Source: Clostridia bacterium (GTDB lineage Bacteria; Bacillota; Clostridia; Oscillospirales; Acutalibacteraceae). From it: DNA of 64,000 bases. The first letter of the stretch is position 1, and each line of letters begins with the position of its first letter. Position numbers and translations under genes: made by a program. The stretch lies in NCBI GenBank assembly GCA_017516485.1, contig JAFXCH010000061.1:33185-97184 (forward strand), given 5' to 3'. The notes under the pieces were generated by a model that made no database searches, had not been told where the DNA came from, and saw only the letters and a list, made by a program, of their open reading frames with translations. Positions 17,737-26,406 of the stretch are shown in pieces.

Positions 17737-18867
17737 TTATTTGTTGTCATTTTCTGTTACATTTACCGTACATTCATCTGTAAATATTTCACCCAGATAC
17801 TCGAGAGTAACAGTAATTGTTACAGGCTCGTCGCTTGATTTGATTCCCTTTATGTAGCCCATTTCATCTATTGTTACAACACTGCTGTCGGACGAAATAA
17901 AGCTTACTTTATAATCGCTGTCGTTTTCAATAACTGCGTTGACGGAAAGCATCGCTTCGGCATCGGGGGCAACCGTTACGGAATCTTCGGCAAAGCGTAT
18001 GCCTGCATAGAAGTATTCTGCTTTTTCGGTGACCTTATAATCAAACGAAATGTTCTTCTTGCCGAATACGGCAAGCTCACCTTTGAACGTTACGTCTGCG
18101 GTAACGGTGTAGATTTTTTCAAGCTCAATCCACACGATTTCATCCGTAATACGGTTTATCTTTGCTTTTACGCTCAGCTTCTGTGCAGATACCTTGTAGT
18201 TGTCTGCAGTCAATTCGTTTTTTGTGCCTTCAAGGAATTTTTTTATGATTCTGTCCTTTTCGTCAAGGTTGAAGAGTGCAGCTATGCTTTCGGCTTCAAT
18301 GCTGTTTAAGTTGAATGTCAGGAAGTAGCAATCACTGTCAATTAGTTCACCGCTTTCACTGTCATATACCGGGTTGCCGTTTTCGTCAGCTTCGCCTACA
18401 GTGTAGAAACAATCGGTTATGCTGTCGGCAGAGAAATCAATTACCGGCAGGTCGGGGTTTACTGTACCGAATACACCTGTGACATCTTCGGGATAATACA
18501 GATCAATCTGCGGCATCATCTTGTTTTTTGCATATACTATCAGTGCTTTGTCAGATTCGCTTACTGTGCCGTCTGCTTTTTTTACGGTAATTGTTGAATC
18601 GTCAACAGAAACATCAGAGTAAATATTTGCTTTGATAAATTTGTTGCCCGAAGCGGTTTTTGTAAGGCTGCTTATGTAGTCGAGCAAAGCCTGCTTGTCT
18701 GCGGTCAGCTGAGTCTTGCTCTGTGTTTCGTATTCGGCTGTGATGCTTTCCGATTTTTCTACCGAGCGCACTGTTACAACAAGTACTGCAGCACACACAG
18801 CCATAGCAATAAGACTGCACAGACCGAAAAGCAGAAACTGAGTTTTTTTACCGTGCTTTTTAGCCAT
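17737..18867 (-). CDS. Membrane-anchored extracellular protein with C-terminal Ig-like (Big_2-type) domain
   Basis: The 376-residue protein starts MAKKHGKKTQFLLFG and has one membrane span (about 10-32), then a long extracellular region without cysteines or catalytic motifs. The last ~80 residues (from VTVAPDAEAMLSVNA through VVTIDEMGYIKGI to ECTVNV) look like a bacterial Ig-like group 2 domain. I chose the ATG at 18867 because AGGAGG sits 8 bases upstream; it overlaps the upstream gene by 8 bases. The longer frame to 18951 lies within that gene. Function unknown; its place before a GPH symporter and a GH16 suggests a surface role in glycan handling. Confidence 0.75.
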   Translation of the reverse strand: MAKKHGKKTQFLLFGLCSLIAMAVCAAVLVVTVRSVEKSESITAEYETQSKTQLTADKQALLDYISSLTKTASGNKFIKANIYSDVSVDDSTITVKKADGTVSESDKALIVYAKNKMMPQIDLYYPEDVTGVFGTVNPDLPVIDFSADSITDCFYTVGEADENGNPVYDSESGELIDSDCYFLTFNLNSIEAESIAALFNLDEKDRIIKKFLEGTKNELTADNYKVSAQKLSVKAKINRITDEIVWIELEKIYTVTADVTFKGELAVFGKKNISFDYKVTEKAEYFYAGIRFAEDSVTVAPDAEAMLSVNAVIENDSDYKVSFISSDSSVVTIDEMGYIKGIKSSDEPVTITVTLEYLGEIFTDECTVNVTENDNK

Positions 18868-19702
18868 TCTTCTCAGCCTCCTTTCGCTCTTCTTCAAGGC
18901 GTTTTTCACGTTCTTCGTCAGACTCGAATACGGGCAGCGGAAGCTCATCAAAAGTGATTTCGCCCGCTTTGATTTTTTTCATCGTTTCAACACGCTTGAG
19001 GTCGGTTTCGGATATATCGGGTTGAAAATTCTTTTTGAGTGTTATAAAGTTGAGTACGAATATCAATACAAAAACCACAAAAAGTGCGAATGCACCGAAA
19101 CCCGTTTTTGCATTGATAAATGTCGGCTCGGCAATTGACGGCATAAGTACCGAGAGCACACAGGCCGCAACCGACAAAGCGATACCTGCAACCGAAAAAC
19201 CGCAGCACACTTTTGCTGAGCGGTTGAGGTTGAGAAATGAGAGGACAAGGGCAATGAATACGCCGAGTCCCATCAGGAATATCAACACAAAAATTATCGC
19301 AAGTGCGGCAAACGCACCGAAAAACTCGGGCATATATTCCGCCAGATTTAAGAATGCGTTAAGCTCACCGCCCGAAACAGCCTGATACACACCGAATGCA
19401 CCGAGGCTGATTTTGGATGAAAACAGCGACAGCTCAACACTCAATGTCACAACAGGTATAAAGATAAAGCCGATTGCAATAAGCATTGCAACCAGACGCA
19501 TTATACGTATAGGACCGCCGATAAAAGCGGATTTGAGTTTTGCTTTGAGAATTCTGAAAGAAGCGAATTCAAGCTCACATCTTTTTGCATCTTCAGTAAG
19601 CAGCTTTTCTTGCTGGCTGTAAAATATGTTTGCACCGCAGTGCTTACAGTCGGGCGCAAGCTCAAATCTGCCGATTTCACCGCCGCAATTGGGACATTTC
19701 AT
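18860..19702 (-). CDS. Zinc-ribbon membrane protein
   Basis: The 280-residue protein begins with a zinc ribbon (CPNCGGEIG ... CKHCGANIF, four cysteines), then an amphipathic segment and four hydrophobic spans (about 70-95, 125-165, 170-195, 210-235), ending in a charged, Glu/Arg-rich coiled-coil-like tail (EREKRLEEERKEAEK). Such zinc-ribbon plus membrane-helix proteins are common in Firmicutes and uncharacterised. The ATG at 19702 is best placed relative to GAGGTG; upstream GTG/ATG codons in frame overlap that site. It overlaps and is co-translated with the Ig-like protein. Confidence 0.75.
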   Translation of the reverse strand: MKCPNCGGEIGRFELAPDCKHCGANIFYSQQEKLLTEDAKRCELEFASFRILKAKLKSAFIGGPIRIMRLVAMLIAIGFIFIPVVTLSVELSLFSSKISLGAFGVYQAVSGGELNAFLNLAEYMPEFFGAFAALAIIFVLIFLMGLGVFIALVLSFLNLNRSAKVCCGFSVAGIALSVAACVLSVLMPSIAEPTFINAKTGFGAFALFVVFVLIFVLNFITLKKNFQPDISETDLKRVETMKKIKAGEITFDELPLPVFESDEEREKRLEEERKEAEKNG

Positions 19703-19826
19703 TTGCATCACCTCATTTATATAATTGTATCATAAGGCTAATTCTTTGACAACATTTCAATGTACTAAATAAAGGGTGGTATTCTCTGTGCAATTGTGCT
19801 AAATTTGTATTGTAAAGAGGTGGATT

Positions 19827-20207
19827 ATGGACAGAAAAGAGCTTGTAGACTACATTTACGAAATTTACGGTGCAAAGGAAGAATATCCGTGGGAGAGTGC
19901 ACCGGGCTACGCAGTATTCAGACACTCCGACAACAAAAAATGGTTTGCGGTAATAATGAACATATCAAAAAGCAAGCTGGGTTTATCTGAAACAGAGGTT
20001 GCGGATGTAGTAAACCTCAAGTGCGACCCTATTCTTATCGGTTCACTACGTAACGAAAAAGGAATTTTTCCTGCCTACCATATGAGCAAAACAAACTGGA
20101 TTTCCGTTTTGCTTGACGGCAGTGTGGATGATGACAAGTTTAAATGGTTGCTTGATATCAGCTTTGACCTGACGATGAAGAAAACAAAAAATAAATTCAG
20201 AATATAA
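19827..20207 (+). CDS. MmcQ/YjbR-family protein
   Basis: The 126-residue protein matches YjbR/MmcQ in length and in the order EYPWE, YAVFRH-x-DNKKWFAVI, LKCDP, GIFPAYHMSKTNWISVLL and DGSV. The fold is like the cysteine-free DNA-binding 'double wing' of CyaY-type proteins; molecular role is not established. GAGGTG precedes the ATG. Stand-alone gene divergent from the zinc-ribbon cluster, followed by spoVAD 38 bases later. Confidence 0.88.
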   Translation: MDRKELVDYIYEIYGAKEEYPWESAPGYAVFRHSDNKKWFAVIMNISKSKLGLSETEVADVVNLKCDPILIGSLRNEKGIFPAYHMSKTNWISVLLDGSVDDDKFKWLLDISFDLTMKKTKNKFRI

Positions 20208-20245
20208 ACATCTTTTACGGTTAATAATAACCTAAAAAAGGTGTG

Positions 20246-21277
20246 ATGAATTTGCCTGAAAAAATCGGCAGACAGACGGTGAACCTTACTTTTTCGCCGT
20301 GTATTATTTCGTCGGCAGGTGTTGTCGGCAAAAAAGAGGGCGACGGTCCCCTCGGCAGTGAATTTGACCGTGTGTTTGAAGACGGCAGAATGAATGAGGC
20401 TTCATGGGAGAAAGCAGAGAGTGCACTTCAGAAAAGTGCGGTTGAAACCGCACTTGCAAAAGCAGGCAAATCTCCCGAGGATATCGACATTATCCTTGCA
20501 GGTGACCTGCTTGGTCAGAGCATGGGTACAACCTTTGGCATAAGAGGTTTAAGCATTCCGTTTGCAGGTCTTTACGGTGCGTGCTCTACAATGGCACTTT
20601 CGCTTGCAACAGCTTCGCTTTTTGTTGACAGCGGTGCAGCAAATACAGCGGTTGCGGCAACCTCGTCACATTTCTGCTCGGCAGAAAAGCAATTCCGTCT
20701 GCCGCTTGAATACGGCGGTCAGCGACCTCCGCAGGCTCAGTGGACAGCTACTGCGGCAGGTGCGGCGGTAATCGGCAGAGAGGGTGGCAAGATAACGGCA
20801 GAGTGTGTTACGTTCGGAAAAATATGCGACCTCGGCATAACGGACGCAAACAATATGGGGGCTGCAATGGCACCTGCAGCCGCAGATACAATATCGGTGC
20901 ACTTTGCCGAAACAGGACTTACACCCGATTATTACGACTGCATAGTTACGGGTGACCTCGGTGCGGTCGGTTCATCACTTTTGTATGAGCTTTTGCAAAA
21001 AGATTACGGGCTCGATATTTCAAGCAGACATAAAGACTGCGGATTGATGATTTACGATATGAATGACCGTGACGTTAATTCGGGCGGTTCAGGATGCGGT
21101 TGCAGCGGTGCGGTTATCTGTACGCATTTTATGCGTCGGTTAAGCTCGGGTGAGCTTGGCAGAATACTCTTTGTCGGCACAGGTGCTCTGCTTTCACAGC
21201 TTTCGCCTTTGCAGGGTGAGAGTATACCGTCAATCGCTCACGCAGTAGTGCTGAAAGGAGCGTGCAACAATGCTTGA
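20246..21277 (+). CDS. spoVAD: Stage V sporulation protein AD
   Basis: The 343-residue protein has the thiolase-like fold of SpoVAD: FSPCIISSAGVVGKKEG at the start, LAGDLLGQ, the YGACSTM region that aligns with the thiolase active site, GQRPPQAQWTATAAGA, and GSGCGCSG towards the end. SpoVAD is a spore inner-membrane-associated component of the SpoVA channel, which loads dipicolinic acid into the forespore and releases it on germination. In Bacillus it lies between spoVAC and spoVAE; here neither is next to it. AAGG lies just before ATG 20246 and a GTG at 20243 is an alternative. The stop overlaps a small membrane-protein gene by 8 bases. Confidence 0.93.
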   Translation: MNLPEKIGRQTVNLTFSPCIISSAGVVGKKEGDGPLGSEFDRVFEDGRMNEASWEKAESALQKSAVETALAKAGKSPEDIDIILAGDLLGQSMGTTFGIRGLSIPFAGLYGACSTMALSLATASLFVDSGAANTAVAATSSHFCSAEKQFRLPLEYGGQRPPQAQWTATAAGAAVIGREGGKITAECVTFGKICDLGITDANNMGAAMAPAAADTISVHFAETGLTPDYYDCIVTGDLGAVGSSLLYELLQKDYGLDISSRHKDCGLMIYDMNDRDVNSGGSGCGCSGAVICTHFMRRLSSGELGRILFVGTGALLSQLSPLQGESIPSIAHAVVLKGACNNA

Positions 21278-21422
21278 AAAGGTTTGTAAAATTATGAGTA
21301 CAATGGGCTCGGCAAACAAGCTGATTAGAATTCTTACTGTATTGAGGCTGACTGTTTTTGCAGGTGCGTTTGTTTATGCCGGTGTGATGTTTGTTTCGAT
21401 TATAAAACAATTGCGTGCGTGA
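21270..21422 (+). CDS. Small single-span membrane protein, overlapping spoVAD
   Basis: A 50-residue frame begins at ATG 21270 inside the end of spoVAD, with AAAGGAG 9 bases upstream. It reads MLEKVCKIMSTMGSANKLI, then a hydrophobic span (LRLTVFAGAFVYAGVMFVSI) and a short basic tail. A 13-bp terminator follows about 65 bases later. The overlap and good ribosome site suggest co-translation with spoVAD, so a role in sporulation is possible. I recognise no family. Confidence 0.6.
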   Translation: MLEKVCKIMSTMGSANKLIRILTVLRLTVFAGAFVYAGVMFVSIIKQLRA

Positions 21423-21486
21423 TTCGCCCACGCCCGATAAGGCAGTATTTCTTTAAAATGTGAATTTTCGGTACAATAATGCGTCA

Positions 21487-21530
21487 AACTCCCCCGATAT
21501 ACGCGAGTATTATCGGGGGAGTTTTCCTTT
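21487..21530 (+). terminator. Intrinsic terminator of the spoVAD unit
   Basis: A perfect 13-bp stem (AACTCCCCCGATA with TATCGGGGGAGTT) with an 11-base loop, followed by TTTTCCTTTTC. Confidence 0.93.
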
Positions 21531-21539
21531 TCTTGCTTC

Positions 21540-21722
21540 TTAAAATTTTAAAGTGCTTCGCAGTTTCGTAAGAGTATAAAATTCTTGTATCGAAGCCAAA
21601 AACACAGCAAGGCTGTCGCCTTGCGAGGCTTTTGTCAAAGATACGGGGAATTTTACTCGAGAAACAAATACTTCCTTACCGGGCTTGGGCGTTATGTCAC
21701 GCACTTTTTGTTTTCTTGACAT
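21540..21722 (-). other. Open frame of 60 codons without a ribosome site, in the 352-bp gap after spoVAD
   Basis: The gap 21423-21774 holds the spoVAD terminator, the promoter of the third GH16 and this minus-strand frame. The frame starts MSRKQKVRDITPKPGKEV and has a protein-like middle (VSLTKASQGDSLAVFLASI), but there is no Shine-Dalgarno sequence and its start overlaps the -35 box of the GH16 promoter. The same DNA contains short inverted repeats (for example AGCAAGGCTGTCGCCTTGC). It may be a relic, a structured repeat, or a real small protein. I cannot decide. Confidence 0.3.
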
Positions 21723-21744
21723 ATAAATGCAATGGATTTATAAT
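21716..21744 (+). promoter_or_regulatory. Sigma-A promoter of the third GH16 gene
   Basis: Consensus TTGACA (21716-21721), 17-base spacer, consensus TATAAT (21739-21744). It rules out the longer frame from 21727 and fixes the GH16 start downstream at 21775. Confidence 0.9.
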
Positions 21745-21774
21745 TGCTTTATAACAAAAAAGGAGAATAATGTT

Positions 21775-22635
21775 ATGAGCTTTTTCGGTAAAATAATTGC
21801 TTTTTTTACTTCGCTTATTATTTCTTTTTGCGTAAACCTTGATATCCCTTGCTACCCTATGGGTCAGAAGGTTGATATGGAAAAGTTTACCGAAACCTTT
21901 GTTGAGGGTTTTGAAGGTGAGCTTAACAGAAAAGTATGGTCGGGTCATTATCAGTACGGCAATACAACCGAGGCACGCAAAGGCAGCTACTGGAATCAGA
22001 ACCTTGCAAAAACGGAGGACGGCAACCTTATTATTCCCGTTGTATATCTTGAAGAAGGTATGGGCGGCAAGGGCGCAGGCTGGTACACTGCAGGTATCGA
22101 TACCGATTCTGATGCTCCTGACGGTTTCAGCCAGAAGTTCGGCTATTTCGAGTGCCGCTGTATTCTGCCCAAGGGTGCTGATATATGGAGTGCATTCTGG
22201 CTTATGAATGACGGTGTTTATGATGTCGGTGACGATGGCAGAGACGGCACCGAGATCGATATTTTCGAGAGCGATTGCTACGGCGATTTTCTTGAAAACA
22301 GCATCACTTCAAATCTTCATTTCGACGGCTACGGCGATTATCATCAGAAGCACGGTGCAACAAAGTTTATGCTCAAAAACAATCCGTATGAAGAGTTCAA
22401 TACCTACGGTCTTGAGTGGAATGAAAATGAATACATTTTCTATATCAACGGCGTTGAGACCTTCCGTACCGATTTCGGCGGAGTCAGTCAGAATGAAGAA
22501 TATCTGATACTCTCAGTTGAAATGAAAGGCGAAAACGGCATACCTTCTGAGCGTGAGAATGTGCCGGGTGAAGATGCGTATTTTATAGTCGACTATGTGA
22601 AGGTTTACCAATATAATGATTTAATTGAGAAATAA
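21775..22635 (+). CDS. GH16 endo-beta-glucanase, copy 3
   Basis: The 286-residue protein has the catalytic motif GTEIDIFES, the shared FVEGFEG start and VDYVKVYQYN end, and a hydrophobic N-terminus (about 4-22, FFGKIIAFFTSLIISF) that should export or anchor it. ATG 21775 is chosen because AAGGAG lies 9 bases upstream and the promoter's -10 box ends at 21744. It resembles copy 2 in the WSGHYQYG segment (copy 2: WQGHYVYG). It is monocistronic, with its own strong promoter, unlike copies 1 and 2 that sit in operons. Expected activity: cleavage of beta-1,3 or mixed-linkage glucans. Confidence 0.9.
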   Translation: MSFFGKIIAFFTSLIISFCVNLDIPCYPMGQKVDMEKFTETFVEGFEGELNRKVWSGHYQYGNTTEARKGSYWNQNLAKTEDGNLIIPVVYLEEGMGGKGAGWYTAGIDTDSDAPDGFSQKFGYFECRCILPKGADIWSAFWLMNDGVYDVGDDGRDGTEIDIFESDCYGDFLENSITSNLHFDGYGDYHQKHGATKFMLKNNPYEEFNTYGLEWNENEYIFYINGVETFRTDFGGVSQNEEYLILSVEMKGENGIPSERENVPGEDAYFIVDYVKVYQYNDLIEK

Positions 22636-22719
22636 TTTTTTTAGAATTTATTATTGAATCTTTAAAACCTTTGTGATATATTTTCGTTTGTTACAAGTCG
22701 TACGGAGGTTAAATGAAAA

Positions 22720-23703
22720 ATGATAAGAGTTGGTATTTATGGCTACGGCAATCTCGGCAGAGGTGTTGAAAACGCAATAAAGCAGAATGACGATATGGAG
22801 CTTGTTGCAGTTTTTTCACGCCGTGATCCCGCAACGGTTAAGGTAAACACTCCCGGTGTTACCGTTTGTAAGGCAGAGGATGCCGAAAAGATGACCGATA
22901 AGATTGATGTTATGATTATCTGCGGTGGCAGTGCAACCGACCTGCCTGTGCAGACACCTGCACTTGCAAAGCTGTTCAATGTTGTTGACAGTTTTGACAC
23001 TCACGCAAAAATCCCCGAGCATTTCGACAATGTTGACGAGGCTGCCAAAGCTTCGGGCAAAACAGCGTTTATCTCTGTTGGTTGGGACCCGGGTATGTTC
23101 TCTCTCAACCGCCTTTACGGCAGTGTAATTCTGCCCGACGGTAAGGACTATACCTTCTGGGGTAAGGGTGTAAGCCAAGGCCACTCCGATGCAATCCGTC
23201 GTGTTGACGGTGTTGCAGACGGCAAGCAGTATACAGTGCCCGTGCAGGCTGCACTTGATGCTGTAAGAAGCGGCTCAAATCCCGAGCTTACAACACGCGA
23301 GAAGCACACACGCGAGTGCTATGTTGTTGCTGAAGACGGTGCAGACAAGGCGAGAATTGAGCAGGAAATCAAGTCTATGCCCAACTATTTTGCCGATTAC
23401 GACACAACAGTCAATTTCATTTCACAGGAAGAGCTTAACGCAAACCACGCAGGCATTCCCCACGGCGGTTTTGTTATCCGCAGCGGCAAGACGGGTGCAA
23501 ACCTTGAACACAATCACATTATTGAGTACAGCCTCAAGCTCGACTCTAACCCCGAGTTTACTGCAAGCGTAATTGTTTGCTATGCACGTGCGGCTGTAAG
23601 AATGAATAAAGAGGGTATGACAGGCTGTAAAACAGTCTTCGACGTGCCCCCTGCATATCTCAGTGCAAAGTCAAGCGCAGAGCTTCGTAAGATTCTTCTG
23701 TAA
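22720..23703 (+). CDS. ddh: meso-Diaminopimelate D-dehydrogenase
   Basis: The 327-residue protein matches Ddh in length and motifs: VGIYGYGNLGRGVE (NADPH site), VFSRRDP, CGGSATDLP, VDSFDTHAKIPEHF, SVGWDPGMFSLNR and FWGKGVSQGHSDAIRR. It makes meso-diaminopimelate from tetrahydrodipicolinate in one NADPH-dependent step, bypassing the acylase or aminotransferase routes of lysine and peptidoglycan synthesis. It is monocistronic and ends at a terminator. Distinct from the Gfo/Idh/MocA enzyme at the left edge despite a similar fold. Confidence 0.97.
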   Translation: MIRVGIYGYGNLGRGVENAIKQNDDMELVAVFSRRDPATVKVNTPGVTVCKAEDAEKMTDKIDVMIICGGSATDLPVQTPALAKLFNVVDSFDTHAKIPEHFDNVDEAAKASGKTAFISVGWDPGMFSLNRLYGSVILPDGKDYTFWGKGVSQGHSDAIRRVDGVADGKQYTVPVQAALDAVRSGSNPELTTREKHTRECYVVAEDGADKARIEQEIKSMPNYFADYDTTVNFISQEELNANHAGIPHGGFVIRSGKTGANLEHNHIIEYSLKLDSNPEFTASVIVCYARAAVRMNKEGMTGCKTVFDVPPAYLSAKSSAELRKILL

Positions 23704-23712
23704 ACAGAATAT

Positions 23713-23746
23713 AAAAAGAGCTGTCTGCAAAGATAGCTCTTTTTTG
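23713..23746 (+). terminator. Intrinsic terminator of ddh, probably bidirectional
   Basis: AAAAAGAGCT..TCT pairs with AGA..AGCTCTTTTTT; A-run on one side and T-run on the other allow use by the converging phosphoesterase gene that ends at 23748. Confidence 0.85.
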
Positions 23747-23747
23747 C

Positions 23748-24839
23748 TTAGAATATTAACTTGAGAATTATTGTAATAACTGCTATTGCGACGGGGATTG
23801 CAAGGATTTTAACTATCCTTGATACGGCATCGTATACGTTTGTCGGCATAATCTGATAAAAGGCATACCACAGCTTTTCTTTTACCTTTTTACCAACTAT
23901 ATCGCGGTAACGCAGGTCATATGTTTCAAATGTGCCGTCGATATTCAGGTTAATCATACGCACACCACGGTCAAGTCCGGGGCCGTAAATATGAAAGCCT
24001 GCACCCTGTGTATAGCCGAGGTCAATACCACGCACCTTGCCGTTGAATGAGTTTATGTGGTCGTGACCGAAATACATTCCGACTACATCGCCTTTTTCAG
24101 CCATTGCATCAAATTCGCCGCTGTTTTCCATAGGGTCAGCAGGTGACTCCTTCATAAATCCCGTCGGGTTCACTCTGTCTTTGTTTAGTGTAAACCACTT
24201 GCCCTTATGGTTGCGGAAGCCCTGCACAGCACCCTTTGTGCCTTTTTTTACTTCGTCCATAAGCTCAAATATTTCGGGCACGGGTATATGCTGAATCACT
24301 ATTGACGGTATAACTCTGCCGCACTTTTTTTCATAAGAATCGCGTGTGCGTTTGTACCACTCAATCTGATTCGCATGCACATTGTCATAGCCGATTTTAA
24401 GGCTTGTGTTGCTGTCAATACAGTAAAGCAGAAACTTGATTTCATCGCCGTCGGCAATCTCAATCACATGGTTTGCACAGCCGTCAATTCCTTCGGTGCT
24501 TTCACCTACAAAGCAGGGCAGAGAACGGTAGATTTCAAACTGTTCCTCGTTTGATAAGCCTACCTGCCTGTCGTGGTTGCCGAAGCATATTGTGAAAGGA
24601 ATATCTCTGGAATATGCAGGCTCGATAAGCTTTGAGAGCACCGATTTAACAGTATCTTTGTTGCCTTTGAACGATGCGTAATTCCATATCTGGTCACCTG
24701 AGTATACAACAAGGTCTGGCTTTTCTTTTTCGATTGCGGCATTGATGAGAGCCAGTGTATCGGGGCTGACATTTTTGCCCTCCTGCGTGTCTGCAATCTG
24801 CATTATTTTAAATTGATTGTTTTTGAATTTCAGCTGCAT
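23748..24839 (-). CDS. Membrane-anchored calcineurin-like metallophosphoesterase
   Basis: The 363-residue protein has metal-ligand motifs IADTQEG, YSGDQIW, CFGNHDRQ, IQHIP and FGHDHINSF in the usual order. It lacks a signal peptide but ends with a hydrophobic span (about 340-362, ILAIPVAIAVITIILKLIF), so the catalytic domain is probably held at the membrane by its tail. It follows the GPH symporter by 3 bases and is surely co-transcribed, which links it to a sugar or glycoside, perhaps removing phosphate from an imported or secreted ligand. The substrate is unknown. Confidence 0.85.
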   Translation of the reverse strand: MQLKFKNNQFKIMQIADTQEGKNVSPDTLALINAAIEKEKPDLVVYSGDQIWNYASFKGNKDTVKSVLSKLIEPAYSRDIPFTICFGNHDRQVGLSNEEQFEIYRSLPCFVGESTEGIDGCANHVIEIADGDEIKFLLYCIDSNTSLKIGYDNVHANQIEWYKRTRDSYEKKCGRVIPSIVIQHIPVPEIFELMDEVKKGTKGAVQGFRNHKGKWFTLNKDRVNPTGFMKESPADPMENSGEFDAMAEKGDVVGMYFGHDHINSFNGKVRGIDLGYTQGAGFHIYGPGLDRGVRMINLNIDGTFETYDLRYRDIVGKKVKEKLWYAFYQIMPTNVYDAVSRIVKILAIPVAIAVITIILKLIF

Positions 24840-24842
24840 AGT

Positions 24843-26228
24843 TTATTCTGCTTTCGCTCTTTTTTCTGCAATGTGGTCGTGCACTTTGTTGCGAAGCTCG
24901 CCGTGAAGCTTGAACTTTGTTGCAAATATAACAAGTGAAGCCAATATTAGTACGGGCGGAATCGCAAAACATATGATACCGATTGCAGACTTTGTCTGTG
25001 CATTAATAGCGTGCTCTTTTATCTGTGCGTTGTAATTCATAATGCCCAGACCGCCGAAGAGAAATACAGTCTGCATTGTGTATGCCATCTTCTGCAGAAA
25101 GCCCTTCATAGAGAAAGTGATGCTTTCATTTCGTTTGCCTGTTTTATATTCGCCGTAGTCGACAATATCTGCAAGGAATATCGTCTGGTTAACAAACATT
25201 GAGCCGATGCCTATACTTGCAACAGTGTAGCTCAGGTCGAGTGCGATGTTGATTCTGAGAATCGGACCGAATACAAACATAAGTATATATCCGACTATGG
25301 CGGTGCTCAGTGAAATCATATATATAATGCGGTTGGAGAATTTTTTGCTCAGTATCGGTATTACAAGCAGACCGAGTGCCGAGCCGACAGCGCCGATTGT
25401 TGAGAAAAGGCTCTGTGCCTCGGGGTCGCCGAGTACATCGCTGAAGAAATATACGGCAGTACCGCTTGTAAGATACCAGCCTGCGTTTGAAATCATCGCA
25501 AAAATCATAAACACAACAAGCTGGTCATTGGTCTTTATAACCTTGAATACCTTTTTGAAGCTGAATTTATCGTTGCTATATACAACGTTTCTTTCTTTTG
25601 TGGAGAAGAAGGAAATAAGTGCAAAGCCTACAAGGAACCCGCCGCATATGATTGCCCAACGGGAGAAACCGGATGCACTGTAACCTTTATCGGTAGTCAT
25701 GCCGCTTGAAAGCATGGGCAGAATGATGGGTGTAAGGATTGAAATAAGACCCTGGCCGATACCGCTGAATGTACGGGCAACGGTAGCGATAAGGTTTCTG
25801 TCCTTAGGGTCGTTTGTGAAGCTGGGTACCATTGACCAGTATGGTATATCGACCATGGTGTTAGTCATACCCCAGAGGATGTACATAACGGCTATGTAAA
25901 TATAAAGCTTCATTCCGCTCATACCGAATGAAGTAAAGAGAAGTGAGAGTACTATCGCATTGGAAAGTGCACCGATAAGAATCCACGGTCTGTATTTACC
26001 GATTTTGGTCTTTGTGCTGTCAACGATTGAGCCCATCATAGGGTCGTTTATACCGTCCCATATTCTTGCCAGCGGTGTAAGGATAAGCAAAAAAGCTTCG
26101 GGCAAAAGCAGTACGCTTGACAGATAGTAGGAAAGATAGGAGTAAAAAAGACCGTATGAAAGGTCGAGACCTACGGCACCGACACCGTAGCCGAGCTTTT
26201 CACCCCAGGTGGTTTTGTGTTCGTTCAT
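24843..26228 (-). CDS. GPH-family sugar:cation symporter
   Basis: The 461-residue protein has 12 predicted spans and the family core GYGVGAVGLDLSYGLF, ARIWDGINDPMMGSIVDST and GKYRPWI. This is a more standard GPH member than the one at 16237, and similar to YjmB/UxuP-like hexuronide carriers, although the uronate operon is 12 kb away. AAGGAGACAG precedes the ATG, and a TATAAT-like box lies at 26262-26267 on the minus strand. It forms a two-gene unit with the metallophosphoesterase. Confidence 0.88.
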   Translation of the reverse strand: MNEHKTTWGEKLGYGVGAVGLDLSYGLFYSYLSYYLSSVLLLPEAFLLILTPLARIWDGINDPMMGSIVDSTKTKIGKYRPWILIGALSNAIVLSLLFTSFGMSGMKLYIYIAVMYILWGMTNTMVDIPYWSMVPSFTNDPKDRNLIATVARTFSGIGQGLISILTPIILPMLSSGMTTDKGYSASGFSRWAIICGGFLVGFALISFFSTKERNVVYSNDKFSFKKVFKVIKTNDQLVVFMIFAMISNAGWYLTSGTAVYFFSDVLGDPEAQSLFSTIGAVGSALGLLVIPILSKKFSNRIIYMISLSTAIVGYILMFVFGPILRINIALDLSYTVASIGIGSMFVNQTIFLADIVDYGEYKTGKRNESITFSMKGFLQKMAYTMQTVFLFGGLGIMNYNAQIKEHAINAQTKSAIGIICFAIPPVLILASLVIFATKFKLHGELRNKVHDHIAEKRAKAE

Positions 26229-26337
26229 ATTTTCTGTCTCCTTATGAGAATAGTTTTTTACATTATATCATAAACTGAGAAAAAATAAATACCTGTACGC
26301 CAAACAACTTGTTTATTATAGAAATGATTCATAATTA

Positions 26338-26366
26338 TTGACTTAATCGAATAATACTGTTATTAT
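26338..26366 (+). promoter_or_regulatory. Promoter of the aquaporin gene
   Basis: TTGACT, 17-base spacer, TATTAT, about 40 bases before ATG 26407. Confidence 0.7.
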
Positions 26367-26406
26367 TTAGTCAGCTTTAAGCTAATATTTTTTGGAGGTA
26401 TACATA

